Below, piece by piece: positions 23,946 to 38,200 of a DNA stretch of 64,000 bases. Within the stretch, counting starts at the first letter, position 1. Each line of letters opens with the position of its first letter. The translations under genes and the position numbers were made by a program. The stretch is from Colias croceus (Eukaryota > Arthropoda > Insecta > Lepidoptera > Pieridae). The stretch spans positions 1,252,501-1,316,500 of the forward strand of contig NC_059556.1 in the NCBI RefSeq assembly GCF_905220415.1, in the 5' to 3' direction. The notes below the pieces were generated by a model, which saw only the letters and a program-made list of their open reading frames with translations, had not been told where the DNA came from and searched no databases.

Positions 23946-26001
23946 ATACACAAAAATATGTTTAAAGTACCGGATATTGCTAACAATATGTCATAAATAT
24001 ACAATACTCAATTTGCATGATTTAGGGAGGCTTCACATTTAACACTAACGGGTTATAAAAATAATTTATTGTTGTATTGTAAAGATTTGAAGTAAAAATA
24101 TTCCTTATGCCCAAAATTTTGCTTACACATTCCCGATACTGTGTAGCACGCATATGGAAACATTGTGAACATGGAAACATGGAACATGGAAAATTATTTA
24201 ATGCAACACAATGTTGTTCATTTAACTCATCGTATTTATTACGCATCAAGCTGTACAACAAAATATTTACATACACCCAATATGCGTATAGCGTCACTAA
24301 CAAGAAAACATCTAACAATATCACCTGCGAACAATAAATACATTTTAATAGGTCTGAACTCTGAGGCTCTCACAAAATAGAGGTTATAATTCTATGTCCG
24401 CTGTATTTTTTCGGTCTATCCAACATATCTCTCGGCCTGCCCTATATGTCTTAAACATTTAGAGTAATTAATATAAATTCATGAACATTAATAAAACTGT
24501 TAGATGTGGTTTAATTTGATCGCAATTCTGTCTATCGCTTTGAACGTACATTTCGAACATCTCTAGTCCGCTATCGATTAAAATACTGCCTTAGTCAATA
24601 GATATCCATTTCAAGGATAGCTATGTCCTGAATAGATAAGCCCCGGTTATTGCCTCAGCAAACATAACATCATCGACACCACGACATATTCTGGTATCAA
24701 CACAGATGAGGTGCTAACTAAAGCCCCTCGCTTCGTGACTTCTCTCGATAATGTAATTGGCGGAAACATCCTAATTCGATCTCCAGCCGCGGTAGATTTT
24801 CCGACGATTATTTGCGAACCGCCTGATCGGCCATGTTTGGATCTGCGAAGCAGTTTCAGCGGGATTTTTGACAATCGTATTCTCGAATGATTTTTGAAAA
24901 TGGAATTCCGCGTTCCATATTTAAAGATTGTTTTATTTATATGGAACTTGAAGGTTGTGTATTTATGGTGATTTCATCGGGTTTTCGGACAAAATTATTT
25001 GATGCATAATTCTTGTTAACACCAGACATGTGTGAAATCTTGGTTTCATTAATGTTATTGATACTGCATTTCGTAAACGTAACTTGAAACAGTAAAATGC
25101 TGAAGTTGCATTAAATATTAATACGAAAAGAATTGCTAATACATTACTGCCTTGTTCGTTATAATAAGCTACCGAAGTAATCATGTGTCAATATTGGTCG
25201 CTCGAGTGGCAATAAATTATACAATAATTATTATATGATCAGTTGTGTAATTTGTCTGCAGCATTATATTACGGAACGTATCGGTTTTACTGCAGTTTTC
25301 TAATTATGGCATCGGTGTCGTTTGAAAGTAATCGTGTGGGAGTCCTGTTATCAGTTTATCAGTGATATCGAGGGATTACAGCCAGTCGTCTATTTTGGAA
25401 CATGGACGTTTATTACATTGAATGCTATCAGATGGAATTATTAGGATATGCGTCACGGATTCTGGCTCATTGTAGTCCATATTTGCTCGAATGCAGTCAC
25501 CAAACATATAAGGCTCTCCTAGATTTTCAATGCATTGTTCTCGTTTTGCGCTTTAGAAAGTTCCCAAACAATGTCCTGTTGGATTTGAATTTTCTTGTCA
25601 ATTTTTTTAATTTCATGCAAGGTAAATTATAATAGATTAATTGTATCGCTATTTTGTGCATGGAAAAATGAAACATCAGCAAGTATTGTAAATTATGTGT
25701 GTAGATTAAGATCATGTATAGATTCTCTTTTACCCTGTCAGTACATTCCTAATAAATCTTGTAAATAAAAACAATACTTTTTTACGCAAATCTATGGTTA
25801 AATCCTAGATTCATTTGCCATATAACGCATCAGGTTAATTATAGAATCTCAAGGTCGCCTATCGTGTACGTAAACATCGATTATGGAATCGGTTGTTCAA
25901 TTTATCGATCTAATTACAATAGTGCACGTCCACATATCGGCACTGTTTGTTAAGATGATAATACAAGAGGTCTGATTTCTGAAGAGTAAACGCTCGCGTC
26001 T
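23946..26001. other. intronic, nothing recognised
   Basis: AT-rich. A short ACATGGAA iteration lies near 24165-24195. The 24647-24874 stretch is somewhat richer in G+C but has no recognisable product. Confidence 0.5.
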
Positions 26002-26036
26002 TCAGTCGAATTCCGAACGTCGGAGGAGACGGACGT
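26002..26036 (+). promoter_or_regulatory. core promoter: initiator TCAGTC plus DPE GGACGT
   Basis: TCAGTC at 26002-26007 places A+1 at 26004. The sequence at +28 to +33 (26031-26036) is GGACGT, a full match to the DPE consensus at the exact required spacing. No TATA box is evident, as expected of a DPE promoter. It lies 154 nt upstream of the first-exon ATG at 26158 and would give a 5' UTR of about 154 nt. Confidence 0.75.
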
Positions 26037-26157
26037 CAGGCGTTTAAATCTGAGTTAATGCTTTTGAGACGAAACTGGGAAATCGTGTTGAGGAAAATAG
26101 TATGTGAAGTGTTTGTGGTTGAGTGGACGTGTATGGATAAAAGGATAAATAGGCATA

Positions 26158-26244
26158 ATGGCTAGATTGGCGACGAGCGCTGTGCAACTGTGTCAGCGGC
26201 TTCAGGAGCTGTACCCCCAGAAGTTCTTACTGCCAGGCAAACAG
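26158..26244 (+). CDS. loco: loco, alternative first exon B
   Basis: ATG 26158 opens 29 codons (starting MARLATSAVQLCQRLQELYP) ending AAACAG|GTTGAT, a phase-0 donor with a slightly weak GTTGAT. The exon is GC-richer than its surroundings and lies behind a consensus Inr/DPE promoter. Its phase matches the shared exon at 45399. Assignment to loco rests on strand, phase, promoter and the lack of any other plus-strand gene before 45399. The intron would be about 19 kb. Confidence 0.65.
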
Positions 26245-29200
26245 GTTGATTTTTGATATTTTTTTAGTGTTTGTTAAATTAGCCTTAATCAGGGTATGAT
26301 CAAAAGTAAACTATTATCACATAGTAAATGCATTTATTTCTCAACATATGGAGGATTTTTTCATATATTTTATAACTGGTGAATCTAAGGAATAGACGTG
26401 AGAAAAATTAATTCAATCATTCAAAAGGAAATCCTTGGTCAAGAAAAACTGTAGTGCCTATACAGTAGGTACGTAATTAGTTACCTGATTTTGCAAATTT
26501 TATAATTATCTCCTCGCTTTTAAATACTGTAAGTTAAAAGTTGTTTTTTGTAAGCTGTTGTACTTCTGAACACAGTCTGACAGTCCTATTTCGTTAATAA
26601 TAATTAATTTTAGTATTTTAGGCGCTGACTCGACAAATTCAAAATTAGAAGGTTTAGAATGCAGACAGAGGTGTTTTATTCGAATTAAAGATATACAAAG
26701 TTTTATCTAGTAATAAAATTTATAGCCGCCATTAAATTATTCCGGTCGTGGTGTGTCAATGTTCGCTAATATTTTATATTCTTTCTTTTCCAATACCTAT
26801 ACATATTCATGTTGGTATTAATTTTGCAATCGTGAACGTTAGCGCAATTCTATATTCTGTTAATTATGTAATTATATTTAGCAATCATTTGTTCATTAAC
26901 CGAATTAATAAGTAGCAATTGAGTATTTTTAAGTTTTGTTTACATAAAAATATACTTTGGATTCAAATTTCGCTACCATTGCCATATTTGCAAATAAAAT
27001 AAATTTATAATATCGCAATTGTTTACATTTTATTGCAAAGGAATGCTTTTGTATTTATCAATAAACGCATCGATATCAATAACTCATGTTATGACCTTTC
27101 TCGCCTACAAATGTATTGGTTGCGGTCTCCTTGAAGCTTGTAAATTGTGTTAATTTCTCCTTATCACCTTCGTTCTTATGTATATTTTTAATTAGTTTCT
27201 TTGTGTCCTCATTTCTAATGGAGCTTGTTACTTTTATATGTTTAGTATTTTATTTAAATAAGAATTGTTGAATTTTATCAAAATTTTCAATTTGTTGTTT
27301 CGTCGCTGGACGTAAGTTAACATTTTGTTAATTATAATTACATACTATTGAAGGACGTAATTGAAAACAAATTGTTCCCGCTGCAGGTCATAATCTACTT
27401 CCACCAAACTGGCCAAGTGCGGGTTGGTTTCGTTACATTTTCCTTCACCGTTTCGAGCAGTGATGTGAATAATGTGGAAATAAACTTCATTTATTTCATA
27501 AATACACGTCCGTCTCGAAAACTCAACTACTATTTTAATAACTATATAATAACGTTTGCTCTGCATCTTGATGTTAATTATCTATATAAGTAAGTATGTA
27601 TTTATGTTTATCAGGCGTTTGGTTTTTCCATAACACAATCGAAAAGCTTAGTGTTGGATCAGATCGTGCCGTGTGTGAAAAATGTCCTGAAATATTTATT
27701 TAAAACTAGGTTTCCGCCCGCGGCTTCGCCCGCGCAGTTAAAGAAAAACCCGCATAGTTCCCGTTCCCGTGGGATTTCCGGGATTGCGTCATTTTCCAGG
27801 GATAAAAAGTAGCCTATGTCCTTTCTCGGGTATCAAAATATCTCCATACCAAATTTCATGAAAATTAGTTCAGTAGTTTAGGCGTGATTGAGTAACAGAC
27901 AGACAGACAGAGTTTCTTTTGCATTTATAATATTAGTATGGATTATTTACTGTACAAAATATGATAAAACAATAGCACGAAAAATTATAGTATAACAAAA
28001 GCATAATTTGCACAAAAGGCGGCCTTATTGCTCAACAGCAATCTCTACCAGGCAACCTGGCGGGAGAGGAAATTATTTATTACATATTTATTTTAATGAC
28101 TTGAAGCAAATATCAACCGATATAACTTGATATACTAACACCAAAACCTGACTGTTGGGAGGAAAGCATGAATTAGGGTGGCAATAAAAAGATCAAGGTT
28201 TGAGGACTGTTATTGTTGGCTATCGGATAAAAGTACTATAAATTAATTGTAGCCATTTCATTGTTTTAATGCTATGTAAATCATAAAGATATCGAAGCTT
28301 TATCGTGTACATTCTGATTTTTTTTCTTGATAATCTGTAAAATAAATTATTTGCCTATGGTCCCGGTCGTAGTATTAGGGTCTCAGCACACATATGGGAT
28401 CGGAAAGGGATCGTAACCGTATCGCCTCGAGCCGTTCAGAATGGTTTGTATTAAACTCCCTATAGTACGAGATCCGGCTGCAGGATTAGTGCGTTCATCG
28501 GTTTTTTGCTGAAAACCGAATTTTTATGTATATTTATAATTAGGAGAATATATATCGACTAGGTTGCCAGTCAAAATTTGGCCGCAAGCATGTTTAATTA
28601 AAATTTTTCTAATCGATTTTTGGGAAAAAAATTCGTTCACTTGTTTTTTGAATAAAATGTAGTCTACATCACGGCAAATGATATAAAGATTCAAAAAAAT
28701 CACGGTTGCCGCTTTTCACCTGGCCGCAACATCTTGGCAGCCTGGTGCAAACAGGTATGATTTCGATTCATTTTTACGTTCATAACGTACATTTATGAAT
28801 CATATATCAAATTAAAGCTAATTTTTTTCTATTTATTATCATATATGGTTGCCTAATTAAATCCGGCCGCAAATAAGGGTTGCCGGCTGTTAAAAATTAT
28901 AAATATTTACGCCTATTAGTACACCGACGCATTCGCGTGCGGCAGCGAAACAACGAGAAAAAGAGAGGATCGGCTGTTAATTATATTAAATCAATAATAC
29001 TTTTTAAATTTGTCATTTTGAAAAGGACGACATATTTTCTTTCACTCAACCTTAAATATTCAACATCTTTAACAGCCGGCAACCCTTATTTGCGGCCGGA
29101 TTTAATTAGGCAACCATATATGATAATAAATAGAAAAAAATTAGCTTTAATTTGATATATGATTCATAAATGTACGTTATGAACGTAAAAATGAATCGAA

Positions 29201-32200
29201 ATTATACCTGTTTGCACCAGGCTGCCAAGATGTTGCGGCCAGGTGAAAAGCGGCAACCGTGATTTTTTTGAATCTTTATATCATTTGCCGTGATGTAGAC
29301 TACATTTTATTCAAAAAACAAGTGAACGAATTTTTTTCCCAAAAAACGATTAGAAAAATTTTAATTAAACATGTTTGCGGCCAAATTTTGACTGGCAACC
29401 TAGTCGATATATATTCTCCTAATTATAAATATACATAAAAAGAATGCGTCGGTGTACTAATAGGCGTAAATATTTATAATTTTTAACAGCCGGCAACCCT
29501 TATTTGCGGCCGGATTTAATTAGGCAACCATATATGATAATAAATAGAAAAAAATTAGCTTTAATTTGATATATGATTCATAAATGTACGTTATGAACGT
29601 AAAAATGAATCGAAATCATACCTGTTTGCACCAGGCTGCCAAGATGTTGCGGCCAGGTGAAAAGCGGCAACCGTGATTTTTTTGAATCTTTATATCATTT
29701 GCCGTGATGTAGCCTACATTTTATTCAAAAAAACAAGTGAACGAATTTTTTTCCCAAAAATCGATTAGAAAAATTTTAATTAAACATGCTTGCGGCCAAA
29801 TTTTGACTGGCAACCTAGTCGATATATATTCTCCTAATTATAAATATACATAAAAATTCGGTTTTCAGCAAAAAACCGATGAACGCACTAATCCTGCAGC
29901 CGGATCTTAGACTACTACTGCAACGCACACTAATCGGAATAGTAACGTAATCGCCTCCCCTCGGAACAGGCTCCGAACTTGCAATTGCAGCGCTAACGGC
30001 TCATCGTCCCCGCGCTTACGTCTCTCCGTCCCCGCGCTTACGTCTCCCCGTCCGCGCTTACGTCTCTGCCTGCTACGACTTGCCGTATTTGCCATTTTTA
30101 GGCGTAACGCCGGTGTCGCCTAGCCGTAGCCGAGTTGACGTACAGGCGCTGCTGATATGCTTTCGTCACGTGCATACGGTAGGTTGACGCCTGGTTGACA
30201 GCGAGGCGAAAGGCGTTACGGTTACGATCCCTTTCCGATCCCATATGTGTGCTGAGACCTTTATGCTCGTTTAATCACTGCTGAGCTAAATAATGAGAAA
30301 AATGACAAATCGTGAAAATTGTAAGAATCGTTGTAAATTATCTTAATAAAATGTAATTTATGGTAGTTTTGAGAGACGAAATACAACAATAATACATTCG
30401 CAGAACGGCCGGTTGAGTCAACGTTTAATTTTGTCAGTATCATTTGACACAATTAGTTGTTTGTGGTCTCGTTTAGTTACATGATGTGGCGAATATCTTG
30501 CCTTCCTTAAGCGTTTGTTTAAACTAGGTTTAACTAATTGTTATAGTTGAGCTTAACTGTCCGATTGATAAGTTTAACCCAGTTTTTGAGGAATTCCGAA
30601 ATCCAAAATATTTAGGAAATTATTTAGTATGGTGTCCTCTTTAGGGATATAAATTCAAAAATGCTTGTCTTCTTTATTTCAGGCATAATCAATCTTTCCG
30701 GCTATGATAGATTGAAATTTATCATTAGAGAGCATCTTATTAACTCCAAAATTATTGTTAAAAAGAAATGGACATTAAATACAACAGTTTAAAATGATAT
30801 TTCATTGTTAAAAAAGGTAAACCAATATTGTATCATTCCTTACAAAGTAGATGAAGATAACATAAACAACTATCGTTTATGACTTTTCTTTCGAGAACTC
30901 CGTGATGATGTTATTTCCTATCTGTTGTTATTTTATACAATATTCTGTTGTTATACTGGACTCTTATCGTAATCAGTAATATATTGTTAAGCGGTCACAA
31001 TTATTTGATATCTTTTAAACATATTTTTTCCTTCATTTAAACCGGGGACTGAGACGCTTCCTGTGTCTGTATTCCCCGACGAGTAAGTACAATCTGGTGG
31101 TTTTCAAACCAAACTGTTTTGGAATGTTCCAGAAAGAGCTAGAAAGTAATAGAACTTCGCCGTATTTATTTCCTCTATTTGTATCGTTCTAATATTATAA
31201 ATGCGAAAGTTTGAGAAGATATACATATGTGTGTGTATGTATGTATGTTTGTTACTCTTTTACGCAAATACTACTGAACCGATTACAATGGAATTTAACA
31301 CACATATAGAGGGTAACTTGGATTAACACATAGGATAGGTTTCATCCCGGAAATCCAACGGGAACTATGCGGGGTTTTTTTATTTGAAAACGCGGGCGGA
31401 AAGCTAGTTTGTTGTATTTGCCACCTCCATGATGCTTGTCATATGATAAGGCTGCGCGTGTGGGCGACTTATTGCTGCACGTTTATGAGCTTTTACGATC
31501 ATATCGATTAGCTATCTGTATGGAGACGAATTACTTCCGATGGATGCTAATAGTTTCTTTAATTTGATGGGAAATTAGATATGATATCTAAATAACATTG
31601 TAAAGTTTAAAAATTGCATTATTCGTTCAGTTTTATAGGTAATCTTTAAAGTTAGATTTATACGTGTAGGACGTAGTTAACTTTGACGTTAGTGGACTTT
31701 GATTTTTTGTTTAAAAAATACTGCACATTTAGTGATCGAATTAAATTTTGTTTAAAAGTGAATATGTGATCAAAATTTTTAATACGTTAAAAAGTTAATT
31801 TTTAAGTGTATAGGTACTCGAATAAATTAAACAAGAAAAAACTACATTCGGTTTGTTATTTTTAATCTGTGAATGAAATCACATGATGTAATGTGTAGGC
31901 AGATTGCATCTTTGAGTTAATTTTTTAAATGATAATCGTGTATGAGTGATGGAATGGGATTTGTGTGCCGTCGCAGTTTGCAGTTGACACATTTGTAACA
32001 CCTTACAATATTTATCTTACTACCTTATGAAAAATGCATCCTATATTGTGAAGCAGTTTTGACTGTTGTACCTAGATAGCTTTTTTTCGACATTTATACG
32101 AATATGAGTTCTTATTAGTTATTTATTTATATGATATTTAACACAGTATTTTTTAAATATTGATTGCATTTATAACAAATATAGAGCTTCGTGAGAAATA

Positions 32201-35200
32201 GAAAACGTATACCTAGTTATAAAAAAATAAATACAGAATAATGTTCTCGGTATTTGGACATACGACACTATCTAAACCTTACCATTTCTATGGAAGTAGA
32301 ATTAGGGTTGGCAATTTTATATTTACATCTAATCTTATTTCTAAGAATTCGTTTAAGGTACTGGTATTAAGGACAGCAATTCAATAATTGTATTATTAAT
32401 AAATATTAGGCTCTATTAAACTTCACTTATTAATAACCCATTGAGCCCCAAGCGGCCCGATCGGTCCACGACCGATAGTACGTAGATTTTATATTGTGTC
32501 TGTGATTCCGGGGCCTGAGTTAATAAACACCACAATAACATATCACATATAGTATTATCTTACTTTGACTTTGGCTTATTAAGAGTAATTAAAATGTAGG
32601 TTCGGCATAAAATCAAATCTTTTGTGTTTAATATGTACATATTATTTTGAGTGACAACCCTAGCCTCTGGCCTGTTATTACGGTACTGAGTGGGTGCAAG
32701 CCGAGTGCGTTGTCACACCTACCGTTATCATTAAATGACATTCAACACCGCTTTCTTTGCTTTTTGCTGTCTAGCCGTAGATCGTTTTATTGATGGTTCT
32801 GTTTGTCCAGTTGTTGTGGATTAGTTACTGTTATATTGTAGTTTTTATTGTTGGTAATGCTGCTAAAGACGGTAGGGCTGTCACTGTGGAGAATTTTTGT
32901 TGCGGAATAAATATTGATTTGCCTGCAGGCCGACGCCCTTGCCGTATTGTCGCCTACGTTCTTGTATAATAATAATTAAAAAATGTTTTCTTAGTCATAC
33001 ACCTAATACAAAAACTTGATAAACATTTAATATAGATATTTCTTTGTTATTTATATACTTTAAAGGAGCAAGTAAGCAAATAGGCGATATTATATAGAGC
33101 TCAAGTATGTGCGTAAACACAATTATAGCATTTCCTATTCCATCACTATTAAATGATTTAAATGCAAATATAAGTAACAAGATAGTGGTATTTATTATTA
33201 TCATTGACTACTTGCGCCCCGCGGTTTTACCCGCATTACTCTGCTCCTACTGTACTTAGCGTGATTATATTTAGCCTATAGCCTGCCTCGTTATATGGAC
33301 AATCTAACAGTGAAATTCTTTATCAAATCGCATCTGTGGTTCTTGAGATTAGCGCGTTGAAGCAAACTAACAAACTCTTCAGCTTTATAATATTGATGAT
33401 TTAAATAAAACAATGAATGTATGTAAGTACGTAAATATCCACGCAAAATAGGGTTATGGCACCACAACTAAGATTATATTGTACAAAAGATGGAATTAAT
33501 TTTGCATACAAAACAAAGATGTGACGTAAGTATGTACAGTGTATGTTAATTGCTTATACGTAAAGTGCTGACGTCAAAAACGTAAATAGATTATAGATAT
33601 AGGTAATAGTCAATAGAGTTTACGTGAAAAGTGTCGGATTAACTCTGTCGTAGATACATGTTATTTTAATCAGAAAGTGATTTCTTCTGTGCAGTTAGAT
33701 TTTGTTTTGTTGTACTTGAGATGTTTAACTTGACCACCGAGCGGCCCAATGAGACCACGACACAATAGATTTTCTATTGTGTCTGTGATTCCGGGGGCTG
33801 AGGCATCAAAAAGTAAAGCTATTATTACTAAGAATATTATGTACTAGCTTTTTGCGTAAAATTATTTAAAAGATCCCACGATACTTGTTTGATATTTCCC
33901 AACATGTCGGACTCCAAACTTCATTAGATACCTCTTAATTAAATAATGAGTACATAATATTATAAATGCGAAAGTAACTCTGTCTCTGTCTGTCTGTTAC
34001 TCAATCACGCCTTAACTACTGAACCAATTTGCATGAAATTTGGTATAGAGATATTTTGATACCCGAGAAAGGACATAGGCTACTTTTTACCCCGGGACAT
34101 AGGATAAGTTTTATCCCGGAAATCCCACGGGAACGGGAACTATGCGGGTTTTTCTTTGACTGCGCGGGCGAAGACGCGATGCTACTTTTTACCCCGGGAC
34201 ATAGGATAAGTTTTATCCCGGAAATCCCACGGGAACGGGAACTATGCGGGTTTTTCTTTGACTGCGCGGGCGAAGACGCGGGCGGAAAGCTAGTGAGTAC
34301 ATAAAGCAAGTATAGAAAATCTTTAACAATCTAAGTATGTACATATATGTATAAAACTAGCTTTGCTCTGCGGTTTCACCCGCATTGCACCGCTCATGTT
34401 GGTCTTAGTGTGATGATAATAGATATATAGCCCATAGCCTTCCTCGATAAATGGGCTATCTAACACCAAAAATTTTTCAAATCGGACCAGTTCCTGATAT
34501 TAGCGCGTTCAAACAAACAAACTCTTGAGCTTTATAATATTAGCATAGATATAACAGAGCCATAACTTTCACTAGGCAATAGAAAGCTTGGCTCTATCTG
34601 ATTAACATCGGATATTTTAATTAAATTATGTTAACATGGATAATGGTATATTAATTATCTAGACGGAGATATATGAGCATGTATCTAACACAGAGTAAAA
34701 AGTCTAGTTAAAAACTTTTTAAGAACTCCTAGAAAATATAAGTGAAACACGTGCGTCAAAGAGTTACATTTAATTAAACAGTAATTATCGAAAGACGTCA
34801 TAAGATTTTTCAAATCGATTTTGAAATTAAAAACTTTTCTTATCAATAATTTCGCCCGTGAAAACCAATTTAATAGAGAAATATAATGGAACAAGAGAGT
34901 GAAATTAATTGTTAACGCACGATTAGGAACGTGCAAATGCGAATTGAGTCTTGTTTTTGACAAGAAATCCAGATAGATGATTTTAACGGTGTATTTTAGC
35001 ATGTATTTGAAGAAATTAGGTCCAGCAAAAGTTACTCGTGTATAAGTAACTACTAACTACTATTTTTATTATGTTCCATCTTGGATATGAAAAAAATTGT
35101 GCTATAAATTTATTTTTAACTAGCTTCCGCCCGCGACTCCGTCCGCGCGGATGTCGGTCTTCGCGTGGATGGTTTATTTCTCCATTTTGAGTAGGTACCT

Positions 35201-38200
35201 CTGACAATAAAATCTTATAAATATCTATTGGACCCAATTCCCAAATACGGCTAGGCCTATAATAATACGCAACGTGTGTTCGCGGTTCTACGGAACAACG
35301 TCTATGGATAAAACTGAAAAATTAAGATTAATTTTTTTCTACGTATTTTTTCAGGATAAAAAGTATCCTATTTTACGCCCAGGATAATAAGGTATAATTA
35401 TACCAAGTTTCATCGAAATCGAACCGCTAGTTTTCACGTGATGCCTTCACATACAGACAGACAGACAGACAGACAGACAAAAATTTTTTTAATCACATAT
35501 TTGGGTTTGGTATCGATCCAGTAACACCCCCTGCTATTTATTTTTTCAATATTTTCAATGTACAGAATTGACCCTTCTACAGATTTATTATATGTATAGA
35601 TTTAAATAATCTGGATTAAAAATTTCAAAATTCAATATTTATTTATTAAATTGTCATATATGATTATTATGTTTAAAGCGTAAAAAGTGTATACAGTATA
35701 TACTATATAATTATAAATCTGATTATCGATACCGTTGTACTAAACACGAAATATTCAAATACAAAATTTTATACAATACTTTTTTGACCATCAGACATGT
35801 TTATGGCCTATTGTGTTGGTTCATACCCTCACGACTAACGTGTGTTGCATCTATTCGCATTATAATGTTTAATTAATTTAAATATATACACCATCGTATA
35901 TTGGTCCATCATAATATATGTTCGTTGGTATAAACCTTAAGGCCTAAAATAGGAGGTTGATTTTCGAGGAATTCTGTAAAACTTTTGAATACACAAATGA
36001 TTGGTGACCAGATGTTTATTATAATTTTGAGGATATAGAATGAAAAAATACGTTTGTCGAATGACAAAATACATAATATTAAGATGATAACTGATATTCT
36101 TATAATGGTCTAAGAGCCCGTGGGAGATCGTCCTTTACCGATCTGATAACCAGATGAGACGTATTTTTTATTAAATATTTTTTATTAACAAATACGCCTA
36201 TAATTGCTTGCCTATCGAAAAGTGGTCATAACTATTTTTAATTAAATTACCTTTTATCGATTTTTTTTTCCCACGGGCTCTCCTACAATAAGATAACTAA
36301 TTTCTAGACATATCATTTCTTTATAAACTCCATTGTAATATGTAGCATGTTCCGTATGATTTAATGCTTTGTCACATTTAAAGCCAATCGAACTTCCAAC
36401 TCATTAACTGAAACAAAAACTCATTTATTATCCTACTAATCCTACTAATATTATAAATGCGAAAGTTTGTATGGATGTATGGATGTTTGTTACTCTTTCA
36501 CGTAAAAACTACTGAACCGATTACAATGAAATTTAGCACACATATAGAGGTTAACTTGGATTAACACATAGGATAGTTTTTATCCCGGAAATCCCACGGG
36601 AACGGGAACTATGCGAATTTTCCTTTGCAAACGCGGGCGAAGCCGCGGGCGGAAATCTAGTAAACTATAATAATCAATTCCTCATTCAAAATAATAACAC
36701 CTACCATATAGGCACTATCAGTAGCCTACATCAAAATAGATATTAGCACAAGTGTCTTGTATCAAAACGCGTACGCCACAACTCGGGCATCGTTCGTCAG
36801 TCGATAGCATAATGAGAGATTGTTAGCTCAAGTGCTCGATACGTTACGGTGCGTTTACATCATACGTGCGAATGCTTATTCAGCTTATTCTAACCCCGCT
36901 ATGTCAAATTATTTTAGTGTAAACAGGCGTGGAGCATTCTTTCTTCGTCTTAGTGCGTTCGAAAACAATGCAATGTTCTAAAGCTGAACAACACTGAATA
37001 CAAGTTTTCGTTTACACTAAAAGATCACGAAATAATGTTCTTGCTCTAGCTCTAGTTCTATGTTCTATGTTTGGTGTAAATGCACCGTTAGAGTATATTA
37101 TATTCTATGTCGATAGGCAGATGTTATGACGTGCGTGACTTCCACATGGCAACAGTCTGAATTCGCGAGGTATGCCAGTGTTTATTGATTGAGCTTTGGA
37201 ATTTTGATAGTGGCATGTGGTGGTGTGGTTGAAAGTTTTCGCTACGTGAAGAAAAAAAACTGGATTAAATTGTTAAGTCAATATGAATCCTTGTTTACTG
37301 GCAACTTACTAATGATTATGAACATTATATAAATTTTTAATTAATCCAAAACCTTATATGGTTTGGTTAAGAAAACCATGCCAGTGTTCTTGACATCAAT
37401 TATAGTTTCTATAATGTAAAAACAGTAACATGAACATTAGTTATAGAACATAAGTAATGTTCAAATTACTGTTCTTGTCGTGACTACTTACCTAAGACTT
37501 ACCTACATACGTATAATACATAATTGATATGACTCTGTAATACAAGATGATAAAGAGAAGATACAACGCTTTCTCTATTGGCTATAAAAATACAGTCTTG
37601 TATGTTATATTGCCACTTAATGAATTCTTCATTATCATTACAATTCTTATATAACTTATTTAATATACAGCATATTTTTACATAAAAGCGAGTGTAACGA
37701 TGCATACCGTTTAATTACGTATTGTGTTGATGGAGCGTGGGAATAGCATCATCAGTCGCACCATGCTCTCAGTTACGGTGATACCTTTGAGCTTTGATGT
37801 TGTGTGAGAGACACAGATTTCTATATTACTATTGAGAGACGAAAGTTTAATACCTTCGTCGTTTAAGATCACTTGGCACGCGTTTTTTGAGAGACTGTTA
37901 GTAAAAGTTTGAGTATAATCGAAGTTTTGTGTATTGGAAACGTGGCTTTTCTAGATCATTCTATAGAAGTAGCTTTAAGTACGGTTTATAAAGGAACTAA
38001 CAGAAATGATCTGTGGTTTAAAAAGTGGTATTAGATATGTGTTTGAAGTAATGTGAAGTGATTCTATGTAATGGAATGATTGGAACACGCTCCATGGGTC
38101 ATCGCGTGTTTTGTTAAACGTTTATATTGGATGTACAGGTTGGTGGTTTGAATGACACGGAAACACGCTAAGGTTAGTGTACCTACTAGTTATTTATATG

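Noticed and set aside
24022..24380. Overlapping short frames near ACATGGAA iterations
   Set aside because: Frames on both strands overlap, show no family pattern and include simple repeats.
34016..34309. Open frames on both strands with a repeated PQSKKNPHSSRSRG-type motif
   Set aside because: They are translations of the Lep1/Helitron-like element and its internal duplication, not a gene.
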